A stretch of 64,000 nt of DNA from Polychytrium aggregatum (taxonomy: Eukaryota > Chytridiomycota > Chytridiomycetes > Polychytriales), in assembly GCF_025602895.1 (NCBI RefSeq), contig NW_026516267.1, positions 1-64,000 on the forward strand. The letters run 5' to 3'. Each line of letters starts with the position of its first letter. Position 1 is the first letter of the stretch. The notes beneath the pieces were generated by a model. That model had not been told where the DNA came from. It ran no database searches and saw nothing but the letters and a program-made list of their open reading frames with translations. The position numbers were made by a program, and so were the translations under genes. Shown here piece by piece: positions 18,011 through 31,556 of the stretch.

Positions 18011-21000
18011 ATCCAACAGCAGCAACAGCAACTCGCGTTCCAGCAACAACAGCAGCAGCAGTTGGCTTTCCAGCAGCAGCAACTTGCCGCCCACCGAACT
18101 GGGTCTCCATCGCTGATGTCCACCCATTTGACCGGTGGCGGCTACTCCCAGAGCATTGTTTCTACCCCTGCTCTGTCCGTCCACAGCACCGGTCCAGGAT
18201 CCCAAAAGTCCGTCAAGCTCTCCGGCAAGAGTATGTTTCGATCCAGCGATTTCCCTGTTATTTTGGCGAGAGAGTGGATGCTGGGACGGTTTTCATTTTT
18301 CCACACGCATGTGCTCTCTGCGTCAGCCGAAGCTGCGACGTCATCGGGCCCTCTTGAATATGTTTGGACTTTTGGTGGCAAATCCTCTCCCCAGCGTGTC
18401 TGCTTCTCTGGATGGATACCCACCCATATCCTGACGTCTGACCCGGATCTCCTCTCCGTATCCAGTCAACTTTTCATTTATCGATCAGGCCAATCTTGTC
18501 GGATATGAGGCAACGTTCGGCCAGTACTGTTCCGATGGCTCCGGAAGGATGCCAGGTAAGGGAGTCTCTTCTGCCGTTGGGGCAGCCTTGGACCACCTCC
18601 TCCTGTCCTTGGCCCCTCATCGTGCCCACAGAGGCAGGCTGGCCTTGAGCTGGGACCGGTCTTCCCATGACCAGCGCTGTCCCTGCGTTGTTCGAGGCCA
18701 AAGTCATTCTGGATTCGGTTATTGGGTGGATCGAGAGCATCGACGTTTCTAACATCTTCATCCCCTCCCCAACCAGCCGACGCTGTCGTCGGCGTCCTCT
18801 CCAAGTCCGGGCTCCACAACGCAGTCCTTGGACAAGTCTGGTGAGCGTTCCCACGCTTGCTCAGAGCCAGCGGGCTCTAGTTCTGCTTGGGTCGTAGGCT
18901 CCAGACGCCACGCTGTCGATGCTGTCGATGCTATCGATGCTGTCATACTATTCTCCTGACTCTCTCCCTCTCGTTGTTTAGGTCTCTCTGTGCTGTTTCT
19001 GGCGGGAACGCCCTGAGCTTCCCAGAGTTTGCCTTGGCGATGCACCTCACTCGACAGGCTCTCAGCGGTAACAACCTGCCACAGGTGTTGCCTGAGCATA
19101 TTCAAGCCGAGCTGACTGCTGCCATCGCCATCGCAGCCAGCTCCCTCTCCCCCGGCTCGCCAGAGTCCTCTCATAGCTCCGCCAGCAAGGCACCATTGAA
19201 TGTCGCTCCTGCTCCTCGCAAGGATGGTGTTCGCTGGGCAATTGATGCCAGCGAGAAAGCCAGGTTCGACGCTGTCTTCAAGCAGAGCGACCCAACGTCG
19301 AGCGGATATATCTCAGGTATCAATTGCGGCCAACCGTACCACAGCCGAAAAGCCTCCCTCTTTGCCATGGGCACAGCGATCTGACAGCCGCTTCCTTTTG
19401 GCGCATCCAGGCGACCGTGCCTACCAGATATTTATTCAGTCCGGGCTCCCAAAGAACATTCTGGCCCAAATATGGTATGTTGGCGATGATATGCTAAAGT
19501 ACAGGGCAGGATAGCAACTTGCAGTGAATGTTGAGTGGATGTGTTACTGTGTGCTGCTGTGTGCTGCCGTGTGCTGCCGTGTGCTGATTGCTGTCTCGTC
19601 CGATTACAGGAAACTCTCGGACTCCCATAATCACGGCAAGCTCAACCCGGACGAGTTCGCTGTCGCTATGTACTTGATCCACAAGAAGCTCGCAGGTTAC
19701 GACCTACCCACCACCTTGCCCCCCGAGCTTGTTCCGCCCTCGACTCGCGACCTGGCCTCGGCCACGGCGCTGATGAAGAACCAGGTTATCAACGATGTTG
19801 TGATCAACAAAACGGGCATCAGTCCCCATGGCTCGTTTTCAAACCTCACCAGCGACCCGCTCATCCAGAGTCAGCTCCAACCCACCCGTTCCAAGATCGA
19901 CAGCGACGCCGATGCCAAGGCTGCCGCCGAGGCAAAGAAGAAAGAACTTTCCGAGGAATTGCGCAAGAAACGCGACGAATGTCACAGCGTCCAGTCCCAA
20001 GTCAATGCCTCGCGAGTCATTGCTGAAGATCTCGAGAAGAGCATCGCAAAATACCGCCAGGAAATCGCAGATGCCCACGACCTGATTGTCGAGGCCCTGA
20101 ATCTCAATCAAGTGCTGGTTAACCGCGAGGCTCCTCGGCTCCATCTCGATTCCAACAACCAACGTGATCGACTGAAGCTCGAGGCGACCAGGATCGAGTC
20201 AGAGATCCAGGCAACCTCAAGAGATATCCGGGCGTTGGAAGGAGCGATCCTCGATAACAAGACAGCCGTCAGCCAGAAGCGGGGCTCGCAGAAGAGCGCT
20301 CCAGCTGCGGTTCCGGGCTTGGACCTCACCGCCCTACTGGGTGCAGCCGGACAGTCTGACGCTATGAGCCAGCTGCTGGCTCAGAGGATGAAGGCTTTGG
20401 GCGTCTCCAGTGGCGAGACGTCGGCGACAGACGTACTCAAGTTCAAAGAAGAGCGACTGACGCGCGAAAAGGAAATCGATCAGATCGAAGAGGCTACTCG
20501 AGCCCTTATGGACAACATTTGCAGGGCCTTGGTTCCTTCCCTTGCGCAGTCGTCCAAGGCCCAGTTCAAGAGCTCGTGGGAGCCGCACATCAACGATAAG
20601 CTCAAGTACGAGGACGGTATTGGGCTTCGCAGCAACATTGCCCGAGAAATCGCCCAGGACCTCAAGCGCCGCACGCCTGTCGTGACGGTGGCCCCGCCCA
20701 AGCTTTTGGCCGATCCTGTCGTGTCTGCCCGTCCCATTGATAACCCCTATCGGCCCACCGAGCCTGCGCCTGCTCCTGTGTCCTTTGCGGCCACCAGAAC
20801 AGCCACAGCTGGTGCTTTCTCGAGTGCAGCACAGCAATCTGCAAGCACCACCACCGATCTGTTTGGGAGTTCCAAGGAGAGCGTCCCCGGCATTGGCCAA
20901 GCGTCCAGCTTCTCGACTGCAAGTTACTTCAACAGTCCGTTCTCCTCCAAAAGGCCCGAGCCTACTCCTGCTGAGCTTCCCGGTAGCGTTCCGGCCACAC

Positions 21001-24000
21001 CGGCTCCAGTTCAAGAGCCCCGAATCCCGCCCAATGAACCACCTCCAAAGCCCGACCCTTCAGTGGGCTCTTCTGCGGCCATCTCCGCGTCGGCGCCCGC
21101 TCAGAGCACCAATCCCTTTGCTGCATTCGCAACCTCGACCTCCATCAGCAGGGCTGACGAGCCACGCATTGGCGACTTCGCCTATGAACCTGTTGGCGAG
21201 AAGCCCCGTGAAGCGCCATCGACTTCCTCACTCGAGCGCCCCTCTCCCTTTGAAATATTTCGACAGCGAGACGCCGAGAGCAAGGCTACGGAGCGTAAGA
21301 GCGAGCGGTCGACGTCACCAGCTAAGCGCCCGCCCTCGCCGCCCAAGCCATCGTTCCTAAACGCCAGGGAGCCATCGCCCAGCAGCCACACTAGCGAGAC
21401 CCTGCCGGAAATCCAGAAGAGCAGCTTCTCGGTCAAGCAGTTTGCCACCAGCCTGTCGGCCCAGCAATCGGGCTCCCAATCCGATGGAGCTACCTCCACA
21501 CCTCCGCGCGCAGCCCCCCCTCTCCCTGCGATGGCCTCTTCCATTGGCTCGGTCAAGCAAATGGCGTCGTCTTTCAATCCATTTGGGCCTGCTCCAAAGG
21601 AGACTGCATCTGCATCTGCATCCCTGAGCCCCGCTAGCGAGGCAAACAATCCCTTTGGCAGCAGTCGCCCTGCTACTTCTGAGGCCTCTCGTGCGGTTGG
21701 CGGGTCTGTCGACCGTGTGGCCGATGCCTCCCACAAGGGTAGCTTCCAGGCCGCACTCCGGGCGATTCAAAATTCAAAGACAGAAGTCTCTAACGACGAC
21801 AACTCCGCTCCCGCTGGGGGCTTTGCCCCTGTCTCGATGCCATCGCACGCTGTCTCTCCGAGCACCGCATTTGCTCCGCCGCCCCCACCACCGCCCCCTC
21901 CTCCTGCGATCGCCTCGGTTGCAACTCATGAGTTCGCCCCTCCGCCTCCACCTCCGGTCTCTGTGCCATCCGGTCCGCCTCCTCCTGGTGCCAGCAACGG
22001 CTCTGTTCCGCCTCCACCTCCGCCTCCCCCACCTCCTGGAGGAGCACCCGTCAAGAACTGGCGCGCCGAGCGGGAGGCGACTGTTTCTGCAGCTGGCGCA
22101 AGCGAGCAGCCCAAGAGAAAGCCGACGCCTGCATCCGTTGGTGCAGTTGGTCCCTCACTCTTTGGCCTTCGAGATGGCTCTGCCGCTGCCGCTGCCTCAG
22201 TCGGAAAGGTCAGCAGCAAGATCAAGGATTTGCAGAGCAATATGTCCGGTATCTTTGGCGGATCAGCTTTGCCTACCACCTCGAGCGCGCCTCTGGAATC
22301 ATCAGTCAAACCTTCAGCCCCCGCCCCCGAGCAGCAAGTCTCAGCGTCCGCACTGAACCCACCACAGAGTCTCTCAGCGACTTCGGCCGAGCGCGCATTG
22401 GTGGGTCAAGGTGATATTGCAGGAGACACCAACGAGCCAAAGCCCAGCTATACGCTGGCTCCTGTGCACGCCCCCGCTCAGACCGATATCTCAGGCGGCT
22501 GGGAGATTCTTGACAAGCACGAAACTGTGCCAATGGAGGGTATGTATTCCTATCAGTCCTTGGGTCATCGGATTCGGTGTTGCACTGGAATACGGGCAAA
22601 TTCCAGAGGCCGACGACTCACTTATCTCTATGGGCACTGTCTTGCCTGCTGTCCACAGACGCACAAAGCTCCCCGGTTGTTGTGATCGAACCTGAGACAA
22701 CGCTCTATCAGGTCAAGTGTCTATTCAAGTTTGAGGCCATTCGTGCCGATGACCTATCCATGGCACCCGATGATATCATCGATGTTCGACGAGAACAGGG
22801 CGATTGGCTCTTTGGCTGCGACTCCAATGGCAATCAAGGATGGATCCCGCGCAATTATGCCGAGAGATTCGATAGCGCGAGTCCGGTCGAAGCCGCCCAA
22901 ACATCGGAGAGATCGTTTATCTGCCACGCAGAGGCACTCTACGAGTTCCACCCCTCTCGGGACGACGAAGTTGCCCTGGCCGTTGGAGAGATTGTCGGGG
23001 TGCTGCAGAAAGTCGATGCCGACTGGTGGAAGATTCAGAAAGCTTCCGGAGACAGCGGACTTGTACCGGCGGCATACGTCCAAGAGCTCGGTGCGGATGA
23101 CAATCGCCAACTCGGCCTTGGAGCCCCCGGACCGGACAACGCCGACTCTCAAGGAAGTTTTGGTCGCGACCAATTTGAGGATAGTCCCTCGAGTGGGTTC
23201 GGGTCGGCCAATCCCTTCGGGAGTGCCGGGGCGACCGAAGGTTTCCCGCAGCATGGATTGCCTTCGTCGGTATCGTACGGCAATCTCGAACTGAGCCGCA
23301 GTGTGAGCTTTGCATCCAACCCAAGCGACGCTCGCGACATCAACATCACCTCGGGCTCGTTCTATGGAGACTCGCATCTGTCTCCTGACGCACTCGGAGC
23401 CTCTCTGAGCCGCAGTCCGAGTATGATGCAATACGTAAGTTGAAGACGACGCACATGCTTCTCCGGTGGTGTGCGCGAACGATGCTGAGGAGTCCCACTT
23501 CATGCCAGGAGAAGGACGCGTAAATGGGGGAACCCGGTCAGACCCGATCAATCAAGAGACAGCCGAGATCCATGGCGCCGCACTGGTGCACGCGAGCTCG
23601 GTTAAATTGGGCATAGAATACATACTCATTGTGTGTGGATGATATACTGACTGCGTCGTCATCACTCTGCATCGCACCAAAGTCCTCGAGCCAGCATCAG
23701 GGCCTCTCCAGCTCGTGGTCGAATGCGGTGGATGCGTCGATTCTGTCGAGCCTGTCGGCTGAAGAAAAGAAGCGACAGGACGCCATACATGAGCTGATTG
23801 CGACCGAGCAAAGCTACGTTCGCGACCTGCAAATCATTGTGGATGTAAGTCGCGCAGTAGTGCTGAACCAGCGCGGGCGACACGCCCCTTGCAGCTCGGC
23901 GTCATGTTGGAAACGGCTGATGTTGAGGAATCCGTATACATCCCCAATGGTAGCGCTGTGGACCGCGCTGATGCGAAATGGTCCCTGCTGAACCAGCTCG

Positions 24001-26291
24001 GGGCTGTACAAACCTACTCCGCACCGTGTTAACTGAGGACCCGCTCAACATTGGCGGCTTCTTCTTTGTCCTATTACTCGGGCTTATCCAGGTCTTCTAC
24101 GGCCCGATGACTGGAATGCTGCTTGAATCTGACTTCCGAACAATATTTTCCAACATCGAGGACTTGCTGATCAGCAATACCATGATCCTTTCGGACTTTG
24201 AAACATTGCTCAAGGAGGGCAACGGATACATTGGAGCAATCGGCGATACGTTTAGCCGCCATGTATGTGTTGTGGAGCCTATCGTATTGTATCCTATCGT
24301 ATCGGCAGGCGAACAGTACCGACGAAAGATGCCCTCTGCGAATGGTCAAGGGCTGTGCGTTCTTATTTGCTACCTGTCCCTATTACCCATCGAGCAGGCC
24401 TCTTCGTTGGAAGCATACACCGTTTACTGTGGTAACCAGATGGGCGCCTCCAAGTTGCTCCAAAAGCGCTGCCAGGAGAGCCAACCACTCACTCAGTTTG
24501 TCAAGGTGAGCTCGCGCTAGAGGCTATCGACCGTGTCTAGCCGTCATTCCTGCGATTGACCTCTGCTCGTGGGCTCATATCTAACTATCTGGACGCCAGA
24601 CCGCGCAGCAGAATCCAGCCTGTCGGAGCTTGGATCTCCACGCATTTCTTCTGAAGCCCATGCAGAGAATCACCAGATATCCGCTCCTCCTGCGTCAAAT
24701 CCTGCATTACACGCCCAAGACCCACCCCGATCACCAGAATGTGCTGCAGGCGCTGGAGTTGGCCGAGGCGGCTGCGGAAAGAGTGAATATCGCCGCCAAA
24801 GACCGCGAAAACCGGGTTGCCATCGAGAAGATTGTCGCCAGCCTGGATTTTGACGACTCGCCTGTAAGTAGCGCCGTCCGGGCGATTGATGTTGCATCTC
24901 AACCGATCCATATTTCGCCAAGACGCACCGAGATCTGTATTTGATCTTCCTGGCCGGAAGCTGCAGCCTAACCGCAATCTCACGACCGCTCCTCCGCATG
25001 TCTTCAGCCCGAGTATCGCATCGATCTTTTTAGTTCGACACGCAGCCTGGGCAAACGGCAGTTTATACAAGAAGGCCCCCTCGCGAAGGCCAAGAGCGGG
25101 CGCAAGCTCCGAGGGTTCATCTTCAATGATCTATTCCTGTTGGCTCAGCCGCACTCCAAGAAAGGCGCCCACTCCAAGCCTCTTTCGCTCTACCGCAAGG
25201 TACGCAGGCGCGGGGTGCCTTCTAAGACGTCTCGCCGCGTTGTCGATGGCGCCTTGTTTCCACCTCTGATTTGCGGAGGGCGGGTTCATCCAATGCCAGC
25301 CCACTGAAATCGATCTGTGCTTACATTTTGCGACTTTGCTCCCAACAGCCGTATCTCCTGCATGAGATATCGGTTCGATCGGTTCCTGGAGGCGACGACA
25401 CCTTGTTTGATATTATCCAAGGAGCGGACGTGCTCTCGCTTCGCGCACCCAGCGCCTCGGAGAAGCGCGGCTGGGTCAGCGCCATTGAGACCCAGATCAA
25501 GATCATCAAGGATACCGACAAGAGGGGTCAAAATACCCCTCAGACGGTCAACACTCCTGCGAATGCGCCCATCGGGACCCTTGAGGTTATTGTGATCTCG
25601 GGCAAGAGTTTGCTCGTTGAAGGGGGTGAGTCCTGTGCTCGATGCTTGGGTGAATCGACGGCGGTGGGCGCCAGCCGAAGGTGGTAGAAGACCCGGTACT
25701 TGGTTTGACACAAGCAATATTGATATCGGTGAGGAGCGGGAAAACAACTCGAGGCAATTGCTGTCTTGATAACCGTGGCCCTTTCTATCGGTGTATGTGT
25801 GTCGATAGGCGTGCCCTTTGGAGTGTACTGCCACGTCCAGCTCAACAACCAGAAGCTCAAGACCAACCTCAGTAAAGATGCTGTGGCTCCCAAATGGAAC
25901 TGCACTCAGCTCTTCTCACTTACAAGCTTTGACGACACGCTGCGCATTACCGTCTACAACTACAACAAGTTTTCTCGCGATGGTGGGCGAGCCAGGCATC
26001 TGTGAATCCCTGTTGTGCTTCACGTCAGCGGACGAGCGAGGAGAACTGACCATGTGCGATTACTCCACTGACCAACACGTTCTTTCGTTCTTCTCGCCCT
26101 ACCCACTCGTCTCGTCCGTATGACTTGCCTTGCGTATCGCCTCTTCGCAACCAGACTTTTTAGGACATGCGGAAGTCCAGCTCGACATGCTTGAGTACTA
26201 CATTGGAAAGGAGACTGAGGTGATGACGCTCCCCCTGGCGCACGTACCTTCAGGCTCGGTCTCGATCAAGATGGCTTACAAGACGGCGTGA
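17879..26291 (+). CDS. Intersectin-like endocytic scaffold: EH-EH-coiled coil-Pro-SH3-SH3-DH-PH-C2
   Basis: Fifteen exons join in phase: 17879-18230, 18466-18555, 18777-18840, 18982-19316, 19411-19474, 19610-22539, 22659-23434, 23683-23844, 24092-24262, 24398-24505, 24600-24863, 25008-25199, 25349-25625, 25809-25982, 26164-26291. The product is about 2028 aa. In order it has a polyGln N-terminus, EH1 (FGQYCSDGSGRMP; WSLCAVSGGNALSFPEFALA), EH2 (FKQSDPTSSGYISG; DSHNHGKLNPDEFAVAMYLI), a coiled coil (about 400-500), four NPF motifs and polyproline (about 1050-1115). Two SH3 domains follow (about 1296-1350 and 1365-1425), then a RhoGEF DH domain with its signature (FLLKPMQRITRYPLLLRQIL), a PH domain and a C2 domain. 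EH domains bind NPF cargo adaptors, SH3 binds proline ligands and DH-PH activates a Rho-type GTPase, linking clathrin endocytosis to actin. The order is that of animal intersectin-long. The acceptor of exon 8 could instead be 23692 or 23701. Confidence 0.9.
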
Positions 26292-27034
26292 TGGGCTGCC
26301 AGCTACTTGAACAACACAAGTGGATGCCCCGGCGCCAGATGAGTTGGCAACATGGTGGAAGAAATGGTGTTTCGGATCGTGAGCCTGTTGGTTCGTTGGC
26401 TTGCTCTGGTCCAACCCGTTGAGAACCGCTCCCGCCACTGCAGCCTTTGCAACTCGGAGCAGCTGGCCATTTCAGTCAGTGCAATAAACAGTGATGACCA
26501 TGACGTCCGCCACTGTTGCATATGGCTTCGTTGGGTGCAGGCTCATCACGGACTACACGTTCGATTGACATATGGGTGCGTGTCCCGGGGTTCCTGGACA
26601 TAGCGGATTCCCTCGGCCATGACTGCACGCTCCCGTCCATGTCTGATGGAACTCGATGATGCAGAGCGGCTGACGACGGGCTCTGGCCCGCTGTGTATCT
26701 TCCCTCTCTGAGCCCGAAAGCACCACAGTGCTCTCCTCGCTCGCAAAGCACCACGGGCGGCGCGCAACAGCAACGAAGCAGCAGGATCCATTATTGAGAG
26801 ATACATTGGCCCAAGCAAGAAAGAGGAAGAAAGGGTAACCGCGTAGTACAAAAACCACAGATTGCCACAAAGCAAAGAGACGAGGGGCTGACAGGGCGGA
26901 GCTCAGTACGAGAGTACGAAATGGAGGCAAATAGAAGCGAGAAAACAGGGTCACTCCGTGAATATGCTCAAAGGCAAGGCGATGGCAGATATCCGCATCC
27001 GTCCCCTGGGGACGCAAGAGTTTGGTCAGGATGC
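26292..27034. other. Convergent intergenic region
   Basis: 743 bp lie between the stop codons of the intersectin and SH3-RA-RA genes, which point at each other. Several AATAAA-like signals are possible; I see no gene, repeat or structured element. Confidence 0.6.
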
Positions 27035-30000
27035 TTAGTCACTGAACAACGCCAGCGACGAGGCGCAGAAGTTGTCAAGATCCTAAAGGTGCAGAAGGGC
27101 AACGCGGGGGGGGGCATGAGGGCATGGTTAATCGGGCAGTCATACCGCACAGCGCCTGAGGATGCCACGGAGGTGGCGACGGAACACGAATCAAGAGGGC
27201 CGCGCAAGCATGCCCGTGGACCTACCCTAATCATGGTGTTGAGCATCAGGTCGGTGTCCCGGAACCACTCGCCAGCCTCGGACATCGGCAGGGGCACGGT
27301 GCCGTCGAGACGCAGGCTGGGGCGACGCGCAGAAATGCTGTATCTCCGGCCTTGGACGGCGGAAGACAGTTTCTCCGGCTCCGACAGATCCGTTGGGGTG
27401 GAGGATGACGGATCCGACGACTTGTCCGATGGCGATCCGTTCTGGACGGCATGGTGGACAAAGGTCGACAAGCCCAGCTCCATGCCCGCAGTCACGGCTG
27501 CCTTGAGACTCTTCCTCTTTTCATTCTCGCGCTCGAGCTGGTTCTGGGCCAGAGTCTGATCAATATCCGCCTCAATACCGTTGTACATCTCTTTGAGCGA
27601 TGCAAAGCTTGGCGGACGATGCGGCTTCCGCTCCATCGAGTCGAGCTGGGAGTCTTGACCGCCGGCTCTGCTTTGCGGTGGAGGGAACACGTATCCGGTG
27701 TGATCGATGGCAATGGGCTCGGACGAGTACGGCGGGCTCAAGCTTGAAGCGCCAGGCGAAGCCGGTTGCAGAGTGAGCTGGGGCTGAACAACGCCGACCC
27801 GCGTGGGCTGTGGTACTACATGGACGGGCTTGACGATGGCATGCTGTGGCTGCACCACACGCACGCTTGCTCCATCCGGGGGAAGGTGGCTGCGTCGCGG
27901 CGATAGTGGGCCACCAGCGGCGTCGGCTGCATCGTTTTGAGCATAGGCAGAGGGGTCGACTCCATTCGGGGGGAGGGTCAAAGGTGATGGTTCGGCGGGC
28001 TCGCTGGGGGCAAGGGAGCTCTGTCGACTCGCTACAGCAGGGGCGGGAATAGTTGATGCAGTTGGACCGACGGCGGCGATGGCGGGGCTCGAGCCCGGTG
28101 ACGAGCCCGATCCTGTTCTCGACATACTGACGGTCTCCGAGGGCATCGGTGCAATGTAGGCTGCCGAAGAGCTGTTGGGCACCTCCTGTAGGAAGCTGGG
28201 CTTGGAGGCAATCAGGTTTGCAATCTCGTCTGTATCGCTGATCTTGCGGGTCTCGTTCTTCTCCGGAGCACTGCCCGAGCCTGTCCACTCTGGCCACAGC
28301 ACAAATTCAATCTTGCCAGCGGCCTCGAAGAGAGGTTGCATGGGCTCTTGCGGAACCAAGCGTAGCTCTGACAGGTGCAGCAATGACAGAAACCGAGTGA
28401 GAATCAGTATCAACATCGCGAACGCCGCTCTGTTTGAAATGGCATGCCGTCCAGGGAGGAGGGGGGAGCTCTCCGCAGGACCCGCCTTCCCAACCAAGGA
28501 AGGCGGCCCGGGATGCCTCAGCATGCAAGTCGGTCGCGCGTCAACGTTGACAGCATCATCGAGGGTCACTCTGCCAGTCCACCCGAGTTCGCACCTTCGG
28601 TTTCGACTCGGGCTATAAGATGATAGTTGACCTGTTGGTTGGCTCCGACCTTGAACTTTTTCTTGGCAACCTCAATGACCTCCATCACCAGCATATCATT
28701 GGTAATCGGGATGGTCTTGTACGAGCGCATTTTGCCATGTGGGTCGGAGGAGTCGTACATATAAATGCGGACAAGATGGTTGTTGTTGTGCAGGATATTG
28801 AGCTTTTTGTTGATGATGAACTTGATGATATTGTCGTCGTTCATGCGTACCGACGACACACGACCGTGCGTGCCAACGGCGTGTGCGACGCGGCTGCTAT
28901 CGCCGATGCCAGGAAGATGTCTGTTTCGCAGGTTATCGAGGATCTTGTGGATGTCTTCGTCGTCCTGAAGAGCCTTCTCCTCTGTGGAAGGCATCCAAAC
29001 GCAAATCAGCCGGTCACGAAGAAATCGACTCCGAAACAAGGCAGGTCCGGTTCCAAGCAAGGCAAAGGGACATTCAAACAAAAAACCAACAACCCAATGC
29101 TGCTCTTTCGCTACCTGCTCTTCGATAACTTTCTACCCGCGCACTAAATCGTTGCTAAGCCAAGCGCACAGAAGGTACCTGGCCGCACGAGGGCACACCG
29201 AATCGATACTCACGTGAATCCATGTGCAGCACAGCCAGGTAGTAGTCGCCCGTATTTGGAACACGGAATCGCCTCAGGGATGCCTCGAGAGCCTGCTTTA
29301 CGCTCATAGAGTCCTTGGTCAGAGCCACGGATTTGAACGTGGCTTTGAGATCCACATTGCCGGCATATATACGAAGGACAGTGATGGGCTCAGTCGCCGG
29401 CACCTAGCAGTCCAAGACGAGAGCGATACCGATTTGTAAGCACAGACAGCGCAGCGGCAATGAATAAGAGAATAAGAGAATGAGAGAGCTAGCCGCATTC
29501 GCTCAGCCGGAGTGGATGGTTTGCCAACGAGTCCCTGGGAACGGGGCCAGTATGGGCATGTGCGTGGAGAGAACGTGGCTGACCTCTTCCTGATGAGTGG
29601 CATTGTTTTGGGCCGCGAGAACCTCCTGGTTCTGCAGAGCATGTTCGGTTCGGGAGACAATGCCGGACATTGGCCGGTCGTCGGACACAGCCAGGGACTC
29701 GTTCGAGAGCTTGTCCTTTTTGTTTTTACCGAGTATTCGCTATCCACAACAAAGTCCGGGTCGAGCACCATGATAAGGACGAATTGCATAGCAGATTGCG
29801 TGAGAGCATGGCGTGGCGTCGCACATCAAGGGAGATTAGAGATTGAGAGACAGGATGAGTACAGAAAAAGCATGATATGTCCGTTGGGTTGTTTCAAACG
29901 CTGGTCGTCGACGGCACATAGCCGCGCTTCCATCATCGGTGCCACGGTCGAGGAGGTGCGGTCGGCTAGGACCTGAGCGAACTGTGCTGCCGGCGCGCAC

Positions 30001-30788
30001 GTAAACGTCACCATAGCTCCTCGAAACAAAGGCTGCACCGGTCCACACACCTGCAATAGACCGCGTCCGCTCCAGCCACTAGATTTGGCGGCTTTCTGGC
30101 TCGGAGCCGGGGTGTGCTTTGCCGAGGGCGAGTGCTGGGGATCTTTGCTTCCAAACATGCCTCCTCCCAGGATGCCCCCTGAGCTGGCTGTGGATGTGGT
30201 GTCGGATCCACCGGCGTGCATGCCCGGTTGAAACGTGTTTTCGGAGAAGCCCATGCCCTCCGCTTCGTCTTCTTCTTCGTAGTATTCGTCGTCGCTTTCC
30301 TGGAAGTAGTCGACCAGTTGCTCCGAAAAGAAGATGTTGCGCTTGGGCTTGGATCCGTCTGGAGCCGCAGGCAACAGATCTTGGGCCTGGACCGAGGCGA
30401 GCCGGACGTTTTTGATCTTGTTGATGCGAGCCAGGCGCTCGTAAGGGGTCTCGACGTTCTCGGCGGGGATGTAGCCGATTTCATCGGTCTTGATGCATTT
30501 TACCAGCCACCAATAAGAGTTGGAGTCGTCGAGCAGATCCAGTGAGTCGCCTTTGAGGACACAAACCTGGCCCTCGAGGTTGGCGACGAAGGTATAGAGG
30601 GCGTAGACGAGACTAAAGTCGATTTCTTCGTCCTCTTCTTCCTCGGAGTAAAACTGGCGCTCGTCGTCGTAGTACTCATCCTGCTCATCGTGCTCATCAT
30701 CGTCATATCCATAGTCATAGTGGGCCGAGTGGTAGTGTTGTTGTTGCTGTGAGTAGTACAGCTGGTTGTTCTGGAGCGTCGATTGCAT
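27035..30788 (-). CDS. SH3-RA-RA scaffold with a Bud14/Tea4-type SH3 domain
   Basis: Six in-phase exons on the minus strand (30788-30051, 29739-29584, 29403-29214, 28981-28595, 28367-27226, 27082-27035) give 886 aa. After a Tyr/Gln/Asp-rich start comes an SH3 domain (VYALYTFVANLEGQVCVLKG; DDSNSYWWLVKC; IGYIPAENVETPYERLARIN) of the kind known from the polarity factors Bud14 and Tea4. Just behind it KRNIFF fits the RVxF protein-phosphatase-1 docking pattern. Two Ras-association domains follow: RA1 (ITVLRIYAGNVDLKATFKSV; DYYLAVLHMD) and RA2 (LVRIYMYDSSDPHGKMRSYK; NYHLIARVETE|ELRLVPQEPM, rebuilt by splicing). The C-terminal 390 aa are Ser/Pro-rich with a short helix (ADIDQTLAQNQLERENEKRK). Likely a cortical scaffold reading Ras-family GTPases (inference). 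The last exon encodes only 15 residues. Confidence 0.85.
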
Positions 30789-31556
30789 GGCGGAGTGAGA
30801 CGGCTCGTTCGAGGACGGATGTGTGGCTGGCGAGGGGGGGGGAGAGGCGGATGGGATTTGGGGACTGGTGAAGCCGGTGCCAGGGCCAAGGGAGATGATC
30901 CAGCACAGGATCAGGTCGAAAACTGACGCTTGGAGGCTCTGGCAAGATTTCAGGCCAAAGAAGAGCCAACAAGAGATTGACCGGTCTATTGGGGCAGCAG
31001 ACACCGACGGGCCGGTTGCGGAGGGCTTTGTTGAGCAGACAAGCAGAGGCAGACGGCTGGCAGATTCGGAGGAGGGAGGGTAGCGACTCGCCGGCGTCGT
31101 TCCGATGGCCAGCGACGGTCAGAGGCGGCGGAAGGGTGGGAGGCCGTTGAGGCCGGGCGAGGGGAGGGCGGAATGCCTGAGCGGGACGGGGGATGTACGA
31201 AGGAGATGAACGAAGGAGCCGAGCGATTCCAGGAACGAGGACCAAAGGCGATCTACCAGAAGGAAGCGGCGGCGGCGAGAGCGAGAGCGAGACGGCCTCG
31301 GGCCGCTGTGCATCCACCGAGAAGGGCGGGCGAGAGCCGAGCGAGAGCCGGGCGAGAGAACGACCTGTTTTGGAAAGAGCGTTCCACAGACACGCGCTGC
31401 ACGCGAGGCGCGTGTCGCTGTGTGCTCGGTGCCCCTTTGCCGGCCATGTTCTCTGTGTCGCTGTGTCGCTGTGTGCCGTCGACTGCGCACGACGGCGTCG
31501 TCTTCCCGCCACCACCAGCGACCTGTCCTTGGTCTCTGTCATTCCGGCCAGGCTCC
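30789..31556. promoter_or_regulatory. Divergent promoter region between SH3-RA-RA and DHHC genes
   Basis: 768 bp separate the two start codons. The plus strand from 31260 to 31560 is GC-rich with repeated GCGAGAGCGAGAGC-type sequence. If translation of the DHHC gene starts at an upstream ATG (31447), the region is correspondingly shorter. Confidence 0.45.

Noticed and set aside
17762-18205. Poly-Leu minus-strand frame
   Set aside because: It is the antisense of the CAG-rich polyGln stretch of the intersectin gene.
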